Shown: positions 46,064-57,076, counted from the stretch's first letter. The stretch: DNA of 64,000 nt from Shinisaurus crocodilurus (GCA_021292165.1 CM037877.1:78735524-78799523); one strand, 5' to 3'. Notes: generated by a model not told the origin, from the letters alone. Numbers and translations: made by a program.

Positions 46064-46317
46064 AAAGCCAGTGTGGCGTAGTGGTGAGAGTGCTGGACTG
46101 GGACTCAGGAGATCAGGGTTCTAGTCCCCGCTCGGCCATGAAACTCACTGGGTGACTTTGGGCCAGTCACTGACTCTCAGCCTAACCTACCTCACAGGGT
46201 TGTTGTGAGGATAAAACAGGAGGAGGAGGAGGAGGAGGATTATTATGTAAGCCGCCCTGGGTTCCTTGCAGGAAAAAAGGTGGGCTATAAATATAAAAAA
46301 TAAATAATAAATAAATT
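46064..46317 (+). mobile_element. tRNA-derived CORE/MIR-like SINE with LINE-type tail, near full length
   Basis: The head has an A-box-like TGGCGTAGTGGTGAGAGTG and a B-box-like GGTTCTAGTCCCCGC, the pol III type 2 promoter of a tRNA-derived SINE. The middle TGGGTGACTTTGGGCCAGTC and CTCACAGGGTTGTTGTGAGG resemble the CORE domain of MIR-type SINEs. A (GGA)n tract and the 3' end GCCGCCCTGGGTTCCTTGCA, then an (AAATAAAT)-type tail, complete the element. Such tails usually match the LINE that mobilises the SINE, here probably an L2/CR1-group element. Little decay is visible in the promoter boxes. Confidence 0.9.
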
Positions 46318-46319
46318 AG

Positions 46320-47723
46320 CCTTCTGGCATTTTGCAGGTTTCTTGCCTAGGGACATGATGTGTGTCATTTTCATACAAATAGCCAAGAAACCAGTCATCC
46401 CCCTCCTCGGCCTCAATTTGAAGACTCCCCTTCCACAAAAAAAACATTGCACTTATTCTTCCAAGTAATTGCGCACAAAATGAGAAGGATAAGCTCATCC
46501 TTTTTTGGAAACCCTCAAACTGTAAATGCTGCTCTTACACAGGTACCACTGCACCTATTCATCTGAAACATGTCAGGCATTATCCTATCACAAGGGGCAA
46601 CTATGCCTGCAATTTTCATCCAGTTCTGCCAAGAAATAGAAAAAGTTATCAGCAGTTCCCTTTTATTTAAACAAACAAACAAACAAACAAACAAAATTTA
46701 AAAGTGCCTAGCACAAACACCCCTGAACCTCTGTATTACTATGACATTGATCAGGCTTCATGCCTCATAAAGAGCGACTACAACTAAAAATGTGATCCAA
46801 TTCTGTCAAACAGCAAAAAATCATAGCCATTTTTTGATTTCCAATGATAGTCAATGGGAGGCACAAAGCTTTGGATTTACAAATCAAGATTCAAATGCAC
46901 CCGCCATCCCACCCCCAGTCGAATCAGGCAGCCTCCAAATCTGAGGTGAATTGGGCTGTTCTACGAATCACTGAACCAGGAAACCCTATGCTCCCTTTCT
47001 TGCGGCCTGCTCAGGTTGATTTGGGCTTTTAAGAAACATGCGGAAAGAAAACAAAAACCCATCTAACTCCATGTAACATGTAGCTTGAGCCTAAATCATA
47101 CCATTATGCGCTAAAATTCAATCTGCCCTTGCGACACACCAGCCAGATGAAAGCTTGGCCATGCAGCCATAAATTGTGCATAGAATTCACCATGTAGCCA
47201 TGCGTTCTGCCAGCATTTCCAGGGTGTTCTGCTGGTGCATTTGTTATGAGAGTGGCATTATATGGCATATCATACACTCCGTTGGCATAGCAAGGCTTCT
47301 GCTGAATCCTGTATCCCTTTAGCCAGACTATGTTTAGTATAGATTACACCCTAAATCTTTGTGCTTTTTACTAAATTGACAGTTGCATGGAGGAGGAGGA
47401 GGAGGAGGAGGAGGAGGACAAGGAAATCCTGTTCTTTTCTCTCCCATCTTTAACTTTAATGTTCCAGGAAGATGAAGATGATGAAGAAGGTGTGAGCACA
47501 TGTGTATTTATTTTTAATCTTCCTGTGGACTAGATAAACACAGAAGAAATAAGACTGCTTAATGCAGTTTCTGCTAGGCCTGTGCTAATTGTTCCCATGG
47601 CTGGAGATAAATCCATCTTACATGTTCTTATCACACACTTCATCCAGGTAAGCCATAGCCACAGGTGCTAAGGCAACTCTTTTAGCTTTCCTGTTAGGGT
47701 TTCACTGCACAATTAGTGCAAAG
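46320..47723. other. Unannotated sequence
   Basis: An (AAAC)n run near 46668-46694 and a (GGA)n run at 47391-47418. No gene recognised. Confidence 0.35.
47391..47418. repeat. (GGA)n microsatellite
   Basis: Nine GGA units. Confidence 0.9.
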
Positions 47724-47856
47724 TTAGTGTACCAGCTTATGAATATTATATTAGGCCGATCTGAGCAAGGCCTAATGTTCACATGATTATGTTGTTATGT
47801 GAACATTAGGCCTTGCTCAGATTGGCCTAATATAATATTCATAAGCTGGTACACTA
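47724..47856. repeat. Near-perfect inverted repeat with 61-bp arms
   Basis: The left arm 47724-47784 (TTAGTGTACCAGCTTATGAA ... AATGTTCACAT) and right arm 47796-47856 are complementary at 60 of 61 positions. The only mismatch is in GGCCGATCTG against CAGATTGGCC. An 11-nt loop separates them (GATTATGTTGT). Most likely a young foldback MITE, but its transcript would be a long stable hairpin. No clear target duplication. Confidence 0.95.
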
Positions 47857-47859
47857 AAG

Positions 47860-49266
47860 AAACATAGACCAAAGGGACCAGGATCACCTAACCTGTTAAC
47901 TAGAGGAGCAAGTGCATTAAGTGTTTTCTTTATTGCTCCCAGATCAAGTCTCAACTTGCTCCATATACCGGTAATCTCCATTACTGGCTGCATGTTAGCT
48001 GTAACGTTTATTATCTCTAACTAGCATCAGTCTTTCAGTATCTGTCAATCATCTTTAGTTGGTGTTCGCTGTCACCACGAAACTGGCCTATTATAAAGCT
48101 TTATCTGGAAATGCAGCTATTGCCATTAGAATGCTCCCTCTTCTATTATGTAATACAGGTTTCCCTCCATCCGTTCCTGGGAACATAAATACACAGCCAG
48201 AAGGAGAGAAATGAACGCATCTGTGAAAAGCGGACGAGAGAGAATATGATTATCTTTGGCTCCCTCTTTTTCTCTGAATGATCTTGTTTTTGCGGTGATC
48301 GCCTAAAAATGCCTTCATTGTTGTGAAACGGGGGTGCCAGAAATTCAGCTATGCCATAGATCCTATGGAAAAGTGCTGCCATATTATTAAAGCTTTCTTT
48401 CTTTCTTTCTTTCTTTCTTTCAAAACTAGGACTGTGGAGGAATGAGTCAACCCCTTGAAGAGAACGACATTTTGTTTAATTCACCTGCCTTATTTGTATG
48501 TCTTCCTTCTCAGTTCATCCTTTTTTTCCAACCTAAAATGGTACAGGAATTATTTATTTACCGGTATTTATTTATTTATTTTGGTATATGTTTGCAATCC
48601 CTGATTTCCCTCTACTTCTTCTTTTGATCATCTAATGCAAGACCTTTAGGTGATAATTATGTCACCTCATGCTATTCGTACTAAGGGTTACTATTAATAG
48701 CAGTGTAATAGCAATAGTAACCTCTGTATAATGCAGTTTAAATCCCTGCAGATGTTAAGTCCTGCTCCTTACTGATTTGTCCCCTCTGTGGTCTGATTAA
48801 ACATATCTCCCCCCCCCCAAAGCACACAGAAGGAAAATTTAATATTAGGGATGATTCAACATTTCTTCTGAGCCTGACAAAATGGAGAAATAGGGGGACC
48901 CAGTGGTTATCAGCAAGGGTTGGTCCTCACTCCACAAATTCACCCCCCACAGAAGTAAGTCCTCTTCTAAAAACTGTGCTTAAAATGATCACCTTCCATC
49001 AGCAATAGTCCCCCTGTTTTGTTTGGTTTAAAGCAGATCCTGCTTGTCCTAGCAACTGCGTTACTGAAACTGGCCCTTTAATTCATTTAGTTATTCAGTA
49101 AATAAGTCATTTACTGTTCAATTTGAGCAATTGGCCCAGATGCCCCCCCCCATGTGTTGAAAGAATGTGTGAGAGGGCTATGTGGGCTACCCCACTGCCA
49201 ATACATGCAGTGACCAACCATGTCCTCTCACTGTCCACGTTGGTATATGAAAGGACTCTATGTATG
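47860..49266. other. Unannotated sequence
   Basis: A (CTTT)n run at 48397-48421. No gene or transposon recognised. Confidence 0.35.
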
Positions 49267-49268
49267 TA

Positions 49269-49520
49269 TAGTGATACCTTGGATTGCGAGTAACTTGGTT
49301 TGAGAGTGTTTTGCAAGACAAGCAAATTTTTAAATATTTATTAAATTTTTTTTTTACTTGACATACAAGCGACGTCTTGCAACACAAGTACTGTAGTACG
49401 GCTTAAATTAAAAATCTCTGTACAAATTTTTTTGGGGGGGATTTCGTTTTGATATAAGAGTGTTTTGGATTACAAGCACGTTTCCGGAACAAATTATGGT
49501 CTCAATCCAAGGCATGACTG
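49269..49520. mobile_element. pogo/mariner-like MITE, second copy
   Basis: TAGTGATACCTTGGATTG at the left and CCAAGGCATGACTG at the right, with TA on both outer sides. Internal sequence (ACAAGCAAATTTTTAAATAT, CTGTACAAATTTTTTTGGG) is the reverse-oriented counterpart of 15702-15951. Confidence 0.82.
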
Positions 49521-49629
49521 TACTGATATCTGCACACACAGCTCCTCCAGGCAAGTGAGGGGGGTGGCAATCAGGAGTCCCTCTGGAATGGAGGCGCTCT
49601 GTGTGCATACAGCAGTATGTACATAGAGC

Positions 49630-49833
49630 CAGTAGAGGCTGGTGACTCCAATATCAGTGGGGCTGCATACCCGATCCGGATTTTACTCTGAACTTTTAAG
49701 GAGCTATCCATGGTGCCTAACCTAGTTTGGGGATTGGGTTCAGCACCATGGATAGCTCCTTTAAAGTTCAGAATAAAATCCAGAGTGGATAAATATGCAG
49801 TCCCGCTGACATTGGAGTCAGCAGCCTCCACTG
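49630..49833. mobile_element. hAT-type MITE (GGAGGCTGGTG family) with perfect 8-bp duplication
   Basis: CAGTAGAGGCTGGTGACTCC at the left and GAGTCAGCAGCCTCCACTG at the right. The interior is palindromic (AAGGAGCTATCCATGGTGCC / GGCACCATGG-type). CATAGAGC flanks both sides exactly (49622-49629 and 49834-49841). Confidence 0.92.
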
Positions 49834-49841
49834 CATAGAGC

Positions 49842-50378
49842 CCCTTCAAGTGATGGTCAAACACATGGATGATGCATGACCACTGCATGCATTGGCAGTG
49901 GGGATGGGAAAAGGCTGCCTGGCCCCATGACTCATGTGTTCTTTCAGTGCAGGGGGGGGGTCATCTAAACCCCGCTAAAGCTAATCTAGGGCAATTTGAA
50001 CTGTCAACTCAGCTGCTGACCAATCAGATGGATGTAGGAAGGCTATAATGGCCACTGATGCCTGAATAAGTTGTCTGACAGGACTTTGTAAATTCTTCTA
50101 GATCACAACAACTATCCAAACAGAAAGGGGTCGGGGTGGGGGGGAAGAGCCAGGTTCTTGTTGGCCTGGTAACACGCAAGAAATGTGTGTAGGCTGACAA
50201 CAAGATAGGATTTGGGGCATTTTAACAATGGAAGCTGGCATGTCAGTCTTATTGTCCAAGCCTATAGCATGTTCAAATAATCAAGTCAAATATAGGCTGG
50301 TTCATCACTTCAGTTTACAAGGTAACTTGTCAGTGTTCTTACATGTCAATGCCAAGCTTGGAACCTGCATATCTTAGG
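49842..50378. other. Unannotated sequence
   Basis: G-rich runs only; nothing recognised. Confidence 0.35.
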
Positions 50379-50379
50379 A

Positions 50380-50640
50380 TGTGGGTGGGGAACCGGCAGT
50401 CTGTGGTGCAGATGCAGCCTGCTGGGCCTCCCCATCTGGCCCCTGGCCACCCACCCTCTGTGCCCTTCTCTGCAGCCACCACTTATGGTACTTCTCAGAC
50501 AGCTTTTCCCCAGCCATCAGCTCAGCAGCAGGGCTGGGGGAAGTAGAGATCACAGAGGTGGTGAGGTTTCAACCTCTCCTCCCCACAATCTCCCCCTGTT
50601 GCTCAGAGAATGACCAGGAAACAGCGGAGCAGTGAGGGAA
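50380..50640. mobile_element. hAT-type element end, fragment
   Basis: GTGGGTGGGGAACCGGCAGT followed by GGGCCTCCCCATCTGGCCCC and GCCACC resembles the left end of Charlie-like elements. No partner end is visible. Confidence 0.45.
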
Positions 50641-50860
50641 AAGGGAGCGTGGATGCCAGATCACGTTCTTCCTCCATGGACAACGCACCGTGCTTCTGAG
50701 TGTGGCAGTGAGGCTTGACGTTTGAGGTGCCTCAGGCTCGTTGATTAAAGCAGTTTGATTGCTGTGAATTTGAGGAAGGGCAGCCAGGGTTGCAGCAGTC
50801 TGCGTTGTACGAAGACCCTATCCCCATTCCCCTCCTGACAATGGCCAACTCTTATGGACG

Positions 50861-50922
50861 TGGTTTGCACAATCAAAACAGCCCACATGGCTTAAATGAG
50901 CCACGGTGAGCTGTTTGATTGT
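50861..50922. mobile_element. Short palindromic element related to 28523-28895
   Basis: TTTGCACAATCAAAACAGCC and AGCTGTTTGATTGTGTC are inverted, around GGCTTAAATGAGCCACGG. Confidence 0.55.
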
Positions 50923-51077
50923 GTCCACTGGTCCACTATAGGCTTGCTAGGCTCACTCGCAGCCTTGGGGATGTTGGATCCTCCTGAAAGCTCCTGCTGC
51001 TGCTGCTGCCGCCCACCCAGTTGTGGTGAAAGGCAGCTGGAGGAAGGGAGGGTGATGGGTATACTGCCCAGATAATT

Positions 51078-51170
51078 TAGAGGTGTACAAATTTTGTTTA
51101 ATCTGTTCCATCTGTGTTTCTCAAATTGTCAGGCGTCTTTCATTTTGTCCTCTGCTCATTGACAGAACTG
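51078..51170. mobile_element. Fragment of the TAGGGATG DNA element
   Basis: Matches the first ~95 bp of the 25068-25500 element (TTGTCAGGCGTCTTTCATTT ... CTGCTCATTGACAGAACTG). Sequence of that family stops where the L1-satellite-LINE block begins. Confidence 0.6.
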
Positions 51171-51668
51171 GATTATTATTATTATTTTTAGACAATAATT
51201 CTATTAAATCTTCCAAAACAAAAACGAATCATATTTGACTTCCGCCTCTTTGTCTGACAACTATTACCAATCCATATCCAAACTATATTTTCTCTCTTTT
51301 CACAAAGAATATTTCTACTACCTTTTCTAATATTCAAAATTCAAAACTCAAAATTATTAATTCATTTCCCCTCTTCTTCAAGAAGTCCACAAGGGGTTTC
51401 TAGTCTTTCATAAATGATGATTAAAAAAATTCTCTGATTGAACAAGTCAGTTTCGCCATCTCTGCTCAGTCCAACATTTTCAACAGCCAATCTTCTATGG
51501 TAGGTATTGCTGCATCTTCCCATTTTTGAGCATAGATTAATCTTGCTGCTGTTATCATATATTGTAGTAATATTCCATGATCTTTCTCTAGTTGTAAATC
51601 CATAATACCCAATAAAAACATTTCAGGTTTAAGTTGTATATTCACTTTTAAAATCTTCTGTATCCATA
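51171..51668 (-). pseudogene. L1 ORF2 C-terminal fragment and 3' end
   Basis: Minus-strand translation from about 51661 reads IWIQKILKVNIQLKPEMFLL, then GIMDLQLEKDHGILLQYMIT, AARLIYAQKWEDAAIP and IEDWLLKMLD, followed by a TGA. The frame carries on as AEMAKLTCSIREFF before further stops. This is the characteristic end of vertebrate L1 ORF2. The 3' side ends at (AAT)n next to 51171. It is 5'-truncated at about 51668, where the telomere-like tandem array starts. L1 is otherwise absent from this window. Confidence 0.85.
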
Positions 51669-53403
51669 TATGCCCACTCAGTCTGCCCTGCCTAGGCTAG
51701 TTCCTGGCCATGTGACATGCACAGCGACCCCGGTTTTCCTAACCCTAACTAGAGGATTAACCCTAATTGTAATGAGGATGCAAAAATCCCCATACATTCA
51801 GCCAGCATGCACAAAGACATCACTAAGGATGTTCTTGTTGCCCACTCGCTTAGTCCGCCCAGCCTAGGCTAGTTGCTTTCCTGGAACCAGCACAGGGACC
51901 CTAGTTTTCCTAACCCCTAACCTGAACTTGAGGATTAACCTTAACCATAATGCACATGTGAAATCCCCATACATTCAGCCAGCATGCACAAAGGCATCTG
52001 AGGGTGTTCTTGTTGCCCACTCACTTGTTGCCCAGCCTAGGCTAGTTCCTGGCCGTGGGACATGCACAGGGACCCCGGTTTTCCTAACCCTAACCCTAAC
52101 TTGAGGATTAACCCTAAATGTAATGAGAGGATGCGAAATCCCCATACATTCAGCCAGCATGCACAAAGGCATCTGAGGGTGTTCTTGTTGCCCACTCACT
52201 TAGTCTGCCCAGCCTAGGCTAGTTCCTGGCCGTGGGACATGCACAGGGATCCCGGTTTTCCTAACCCTAACCCTAACTTGAGGATTAACCCTAAATGTAA
52301 TGAGAGGATGCGAAATCCCCATACATTCAGCCAGCATGCAGACAGGCATCACTGAGGGTGTTCCTGTTGCCCACTAGCTTAGTCTGCCCAGCCTCAGCTA
52401 GTTCCTGGCCCCGGGACCAGCACAGGGACCCTAGTTTTTTTCCTAAACCTAACCCTAACTTGAGGATTAACCCTAATCATAATGCAGATGTGAAATCCCC
52501 ATACATTCAACCAAAATGCACAAAGGCATAACTGAGGGTATTCCTGTTGCCCACTCACTTAGTCTGCCCTGCCTAGGCTAGTTCCTGGCCGTGGGACCAG
52601 CACAGTGAGTGACCCATTATGCTAATCCTAAATTGAGGTTAAACCAAATTGTAAGGAGGATGCGAAATCCCCATACATTCAGCCAGCATGCACAAACACA
52701 AACACATCACTGAAGGTGCTCTTGTTGCCCACTCGCTTAGTCTCCCTGCCTCCACCTCAGCTAGTTCCTGGACCCAGGACCTACACAGGGACCCCAGTTT
52801 ACCTAACCCTAACCTTAACTTGAGGATTAAACCTAATTGCTATGAGGATGTGAAATCCCCATACATTCAGCCAGCTTGTACGTAGGCATCACTGAGGGTG
52901 TTCCTGTTGCCCAGTCACTTAGTCTGCCCTGCCTCAGCAAGTTCCGGGGCCCCTGGACCAGCACAGCGACCCTGGTTTTCCTAACCCTAACCCTAGGATT
53001 AAACCTAATCATAATGAGGATGCAAAATCCCTATACATTCAGCACACATGCACAAAGGCATCACTGAGGGTGTTCTTGTTGCCCACTCACTTAGTCTGCC
53101 CTTCCTAGGCTAGTTCCTGGCCATGGGACATGCATAGCGACCCCAGTTTTCCTAACCCTAACCCTAACTAGAGGATTAACCCTAATTGAAATGAGGATGC
53201 GAAATCCCCATACATTCAGCCAGCATGCAGACAGGCATCACTGAGGGTGTTCTTGTTGCTCACTTGTTTAGTCTGCCCAACCTAGGCTAGTTCCTGTCCC
53301 TGGGACCAGCACAGGGACCCTAGTTTTTCTAACCCTAACCCTAACTTGAGGATTAACCCTAATCGTAATGCAGATGTGAAATCCCCATACAGTCAGCCAA
53401 TGT
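51669..53403. repeat. Tandem satellite, about 10 units of about 175 bp with embedded telomere-like CCCTAA repeats
   Basis: Ten units anchored on GCCTAGGCTAG (or its GCCTCAGC variant) at about 51690, 51862, 52035, 52212, 52391, 52571, 52750, 52931, 53102 and 53279, spacing about 171-183 bp. Each holds one to three CCCTAA units, then GAGGATTAACCCTAAT (or a decayed form), then GAAATCCCCATACATTCAGC and GTTGCCCACTCACTTAGTC. Two sub-types are visible: GACATGC units (1, 3, 4, 9) and GACCAGC units (2, 5, 6, 8, 10). Units 1-2 resemble units 9-10. No ORF spans the array. Confidence 0.95.
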
Positions 53404-53406
53404 CCT

Positions 53407-53775
53407 CTGCACATTATTTTTTTATTTTTTTATTTAATACATTTTTATACCGCCCAATAGCCAAAGCTCTCTGGGCAGTTTACAACAGTTAAAACCATAA
53501 AATACAATATAAAATAAATATTAAATTTAAAACCACTAATTTAAAACAAACAGCAGAGCTAGCAGCTGCAGTTATAATAACAGAGTTAAAAACAACTACA
53601 AATGATTAAGATGATTAAAATTATTAAAATGCCTGGGAGAATGGAAAGGTTTTCACCTGGCGCCAGGAAGAGTACAATGTAGGCGCCAGGAGAGCCTCTT
53701 TGGGGAGCTCATTCCACAACCGGGGTACCACAGCAGAAAAGGCCCTCCTCCTGGTAGCCACCTGCCTCACTTCCT
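53407..53775 (-). mobile_element. LINE 3' end of the CCCAATAGCC subfamily
   Basis: AT-rich tail at the left (TTTATTTAATACATTTTTAT), then ACCGCCCAATAGCCAAAGC. The coding end on minus is visible as GCGCCAGGAGAGCCTC and CACAGCAGAAAAGGCCCTCC on plus. Same subfamily as 38761-39245. It ends inside the 12-bp repeat that also borders the L1 end at 51159. Confidence 0.8.
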
Positions 53776-53796
53776 TTGACAGAACTGATTACTTTT

Positions 53797-54014
53797 TAGG
53801 GATGTACAAGAATTTAGTCCTTGTTTGTGCTTGCACTAATGCACATTTTGCACAACCCCCTCCCCCATGGTTTTAAAAAACCAAACAGTTTGCAAGTCTG
53901 TGGAATCCGCATGACTTGGAAAAAGCTGGTCCACTGCAGAATCCACAGGTCGGATTCACAGAAATCCAAACTCATTTCATTTGAATCAGTTGCGGGTTTC
54001 TCCAAAATCCCTTC
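53797..54014. mobile_element. Internally deleted TAGGGATG DNA element
   Basis: Starts TAGGGATGTACAAGAA and ends TCTCCAAAATCCCTT. The right half (GTTTGCAAGTCTGTGG ... GGAAAAAGCTGGTCC) aligns with 25378-25500. Confidence 0.65.
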
Positions 54015-55500
54015 CCAGATTAACTTCATACATCATTACAATGGTCTAGGTGTGGGTGCATTCATGCATGCATGCTCCTGTAAAACTCTGTAATGGGAAG
54101 GCAGGTTACCCAGTGTCGCCTCTCCACTCAGCTCCTGCAGAGAGGAAATAATACTGAGGGGTTTGGAAGCCATGCTATAATGCCCCTTCCCCATTGAAAT
54201 GGAGCTGCACTGGGCTATCTTTTTGTGGAAGGAAGCAGGGTACACAGAAGGAAACTTATTAACTTACTGTAGATTGATTTTTATATCTTTAATGATTCTT
54301 TATCCCATGTTTGCCCTGATCCTATGTGAATGGGGTGTGTACGTGGCTTTGGTTCTGCCCACCACTGACATGCATCCCCTGGAAGGTTGTCCATGAGTGT
54401 ATGTGGTCCTCAGGCTGAAAAAGATTCCCCATCCAAATCTTAGCGACTGTCTCTTCCCATTTGTCCTATTGCCATCAGTATTCTCTGTTGGATCTGGAAG
54501 TGTGCATAGCAGAGCCTACTGTATATTATGGTGACCCCTTTTCAATGGTTTAGTAGAGCTGGGTTCACAGGAACGCAGTACTGGCACTTTATTATTAGCA
54601 GGGATGCACAGTAGCTGGGAAAGAAATGAACTTTCCCAACAACAATGAATTGTTCTCTGTTGTCAAGCAAACTATTTTGTGGTGGCTTGGTCTTGAATGG
54701 GCAATTAAGACCCATTCACTTTGCAATAGACCTGCTCCTGATGGAGATAAAACTGGTTAGAACTGGTGTGTTGATATAGATCAAGACAGCTGCCTGAATT
54801 TGGGGGGGGGTGTGGCTATGTGGGGACTGTCATGACGAGCACTTGCACCTCAAAATTTTGCTACTACACTCCTCCTGTTTTGTGGAAGGGTTGTTTGTTG
54901 CTGTTGTATGAAAGATTTTAAGGGATAGTTGCAGAGGTAGCAATAGTACCCCTAGTTAAAAACACCTTTGTGGGCCTTTTGAATTTCTGCATTTTTTTAA
55001 TGGTACTTTCACATGTTTAAATTTTGTATTTTGTTAAGAAAAATGTTTCACTGTTGCATTTCCATGCTGTGAACCACCTTGGCTCAGTGATTATGACAGG
55101 AAGAATAATTTTCTTTAGTGAATAACATAAATAAAAATGCAACATCAGTTTGGGAGCAGCCCCCAACTAGGCAGCTTTCCCTTTAATTAGAAAAGGTACT
55201 GTTTTCATGCCTCCGATCCCCTAATTATTCTTAGGCTCTCTTGGAGACCTCCTTGGGGATACAGTGTGCATGTTAGGGGGGATGGCTGAGGAAGGCCTGA
55301 AATGAATCTAATAAATGAAAAGGCATTGTACAGTCTAAGCAACTGGGCCTATATGCAAGGGCTGGCAAACGGACTTAATCACTGGCTGCCTCAGGTTACC
55401 GGGGTAGACAAAGATGGATCATTTTGTAGGGCCTGGAGGGAGCCAGATCTGTCTGCCTAAGAAAACAAATACATCCTGGCCTGAGAAGGAAGATTGAGGA
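54015..55500. other. Unannotated sequence
   Basis: A possible old LINE tail near 55060-55135 (GCTGTGAACCACCTTGGCTC, ending ATAAATAAAAA). Otherwise nothing recognised. Confidence 0.35.
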
Positions 55501-55504
55501 ATTG

Positions 55505-55648
55505 AGGAGGAGGAGGAAGAAGAAGAGGAAGAGGAGGAGGAGGAGGAGGAGGAGGAGGAAGAAGAAGAAGAAGAAGAAGAAGAAGAAGAAGAAGAAGAAG
55601 AAGAAGAAGAAGAAGAAGAAGAAGAAGAAGAAGAAGAAGAAGAAGAAG
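55505..55648. repeat. Compound (GGA)n(GAA)n microsatellite
   Basis: GGA/GAA-mixed start, then about thirty GAA units. A long polypurine strand capable of triplex formation. Confidence 0.95.
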
Positions 55649-55649
55649 G

Positions 55650-56585
55650 CTCATTGCTGCATGCCTGTATCCCTCTTAGAGTGGATTCTGGTTGAGGCTC
55701 CCCTGTTTCACATACACTACAGCCTGTAAAGCAAGCAAATCATTTGCTTCTCATTGCAGGGAGTTTTCCTTTCTTCAATAGCATCTGGACAGAAAATGGA
55801 CAACAGACCACACAGGAAAAGGCGGTGGGGAGAAGAAGAAAGGATTGGGGGGGGGGGGGGAGGAGAAAAAAAGAATGACAACCACAAAGGGCTCCCTTAT
55901 CAAAAGATCTTATAAAACAGAGCATGAATCTTTTGATGCCTGATCTTTGAGAGCCCGACTTCTCTATGAATGGGTTGAATAAACTAAAAGTCATTAGGAC
56001 TGTGAAAAAGCAATGAAATAACCAGCCTACTTTTCGAAGGAGCACACAGAAAATAATTCTCATCATTTAATAATAAACCCTATGAAACTTGATTTTTCCC
56101 CCTCCTCCAAAGCAAGGAAATTAAATGTGTTTTTTGTTTGTCTCAGAACATTTAATTTAACCTTTATCTTCCCTGGTCTTTTCTCCAAGGAAAGCTCAGC
56201 TGCTGCTATGGCTAGAATTAATGGAAAAGGTCAACAGGAATGGCTAATAATGGCCATTCGCTTCCAATGCATGTAGAAGAGGCTTATTCTACATGGGTCG
56301 TAAATATGGTTCCAGTGGAGTAGACCCAGGACCTCATAAACATAATCTAAAGTAAAAAAGCAGGCAGTTAATACAAAAGGGATGCAAATGTTAGGGGCAC
56401 TGGTGGATTTTTTCCTATGGGCTATGCAACTTGGTTTTCTGCACTGTCTGGCTGGTATTGAAGCATCACTGTCTTTGGGGGAAGTGCCAGCGAAATATCT
56501 GCCCTTTTTACAGCTGGATTCTGCTTACCATCAGAACAGGAAGCGTTTGTGTCTTCTTTTGCACACCTTACAATCAAGTATGAGG
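55650..56585. other. Unannotated sequence
   Basis: A poly-G run near 55848-55861. No gene recognised. Confidence 0.35.
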
Positions 56586-56589
56586 CTCA

Positions 56590-56768
56590 GGCTATTGGTC
56601 TATCTTGACCAGTATTGACTGGCAGTGGCTTTCCAGTGCTTGAGGCAGAGCTTTTTCCCAGCCACCCTACCTGCTGAGGCAAGATCCTTTTCAGCTGGAG
56701 ATGCCGCCAAGGCCCCAACCTGGGACCTGCTGCATGCAAAGCAGGTGCGTTACGATTGAGCTATGCAC
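56590..56768 (-). mobile_element. tRNA-derived SINE
   Basis: Body TTGACTGGCAGTGGCTTTCC and GCAGAGCTTTTTCCCAGCC, then the complement of a tRNA-like head: AACCTGGGACCTGCTGCATG, AAGCAGGTGCGTTACGATTG, AGCTATG. A and B boxes are on the minus strand. The outer tail end is missing. Confidence 0.75.
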
Positions 56769-57076
56769 GGTTCACAATCCTACTAACCTTTCTGTAGGTA
56801 TGATGATTGCTTTGTCATTCCTTCTTTCTCCATTCCTAACATAATAAATATCACCTTCCTTTATGCCATCGTGTAATACACAACTACATTCAGAAACATG
56901 TCAGTCTGAACCAGTTCTAAGTAGGGGGACTCTCTGTTGCAGATGGGAGGGGGCGCAAGAGGTGTGTAAAGGGAGGAGAGGAAGTCCTGTCATGCAAATG
57001 GGTGTCTGCTTGTGTGTCGTTGAATGTAACTCATTGACTTCAAACCACTTCACAAGTATTACTTTGTTGTAACCCC

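Noticed and set aside
46065..46140. tRNA gene
   Set aside because: A and B box similarity is present but the sequence continues into the CORE-type body and LINE-type tail; no acceptor-stem pairing could be supported.
51669..53403. CRISPR array
   Set aside because: Repeat units are ~175 bp tandem monomers without short direct repeats and unique spacers; vertebrate context.
51669..53403. Chromosome end or plain interstitial telomere tract
   Set aside because: CCCTAA occurs only one to three times per 175-bp unit, not as a continuous array, and ordinary sequence follows on both sides.
55457..55729. Open frames of poly-Leu/Pro or poly-Lys/Arg
   Set aside because: Pure translation of the GGA/GAA microsatellite.
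56710..56768. tRNA-Ala gene on minus
   Set aside because: The A/B-box-like sequence is the head of a dispersed SINE also present at 20.6, 21.5 and 59.7 kb.
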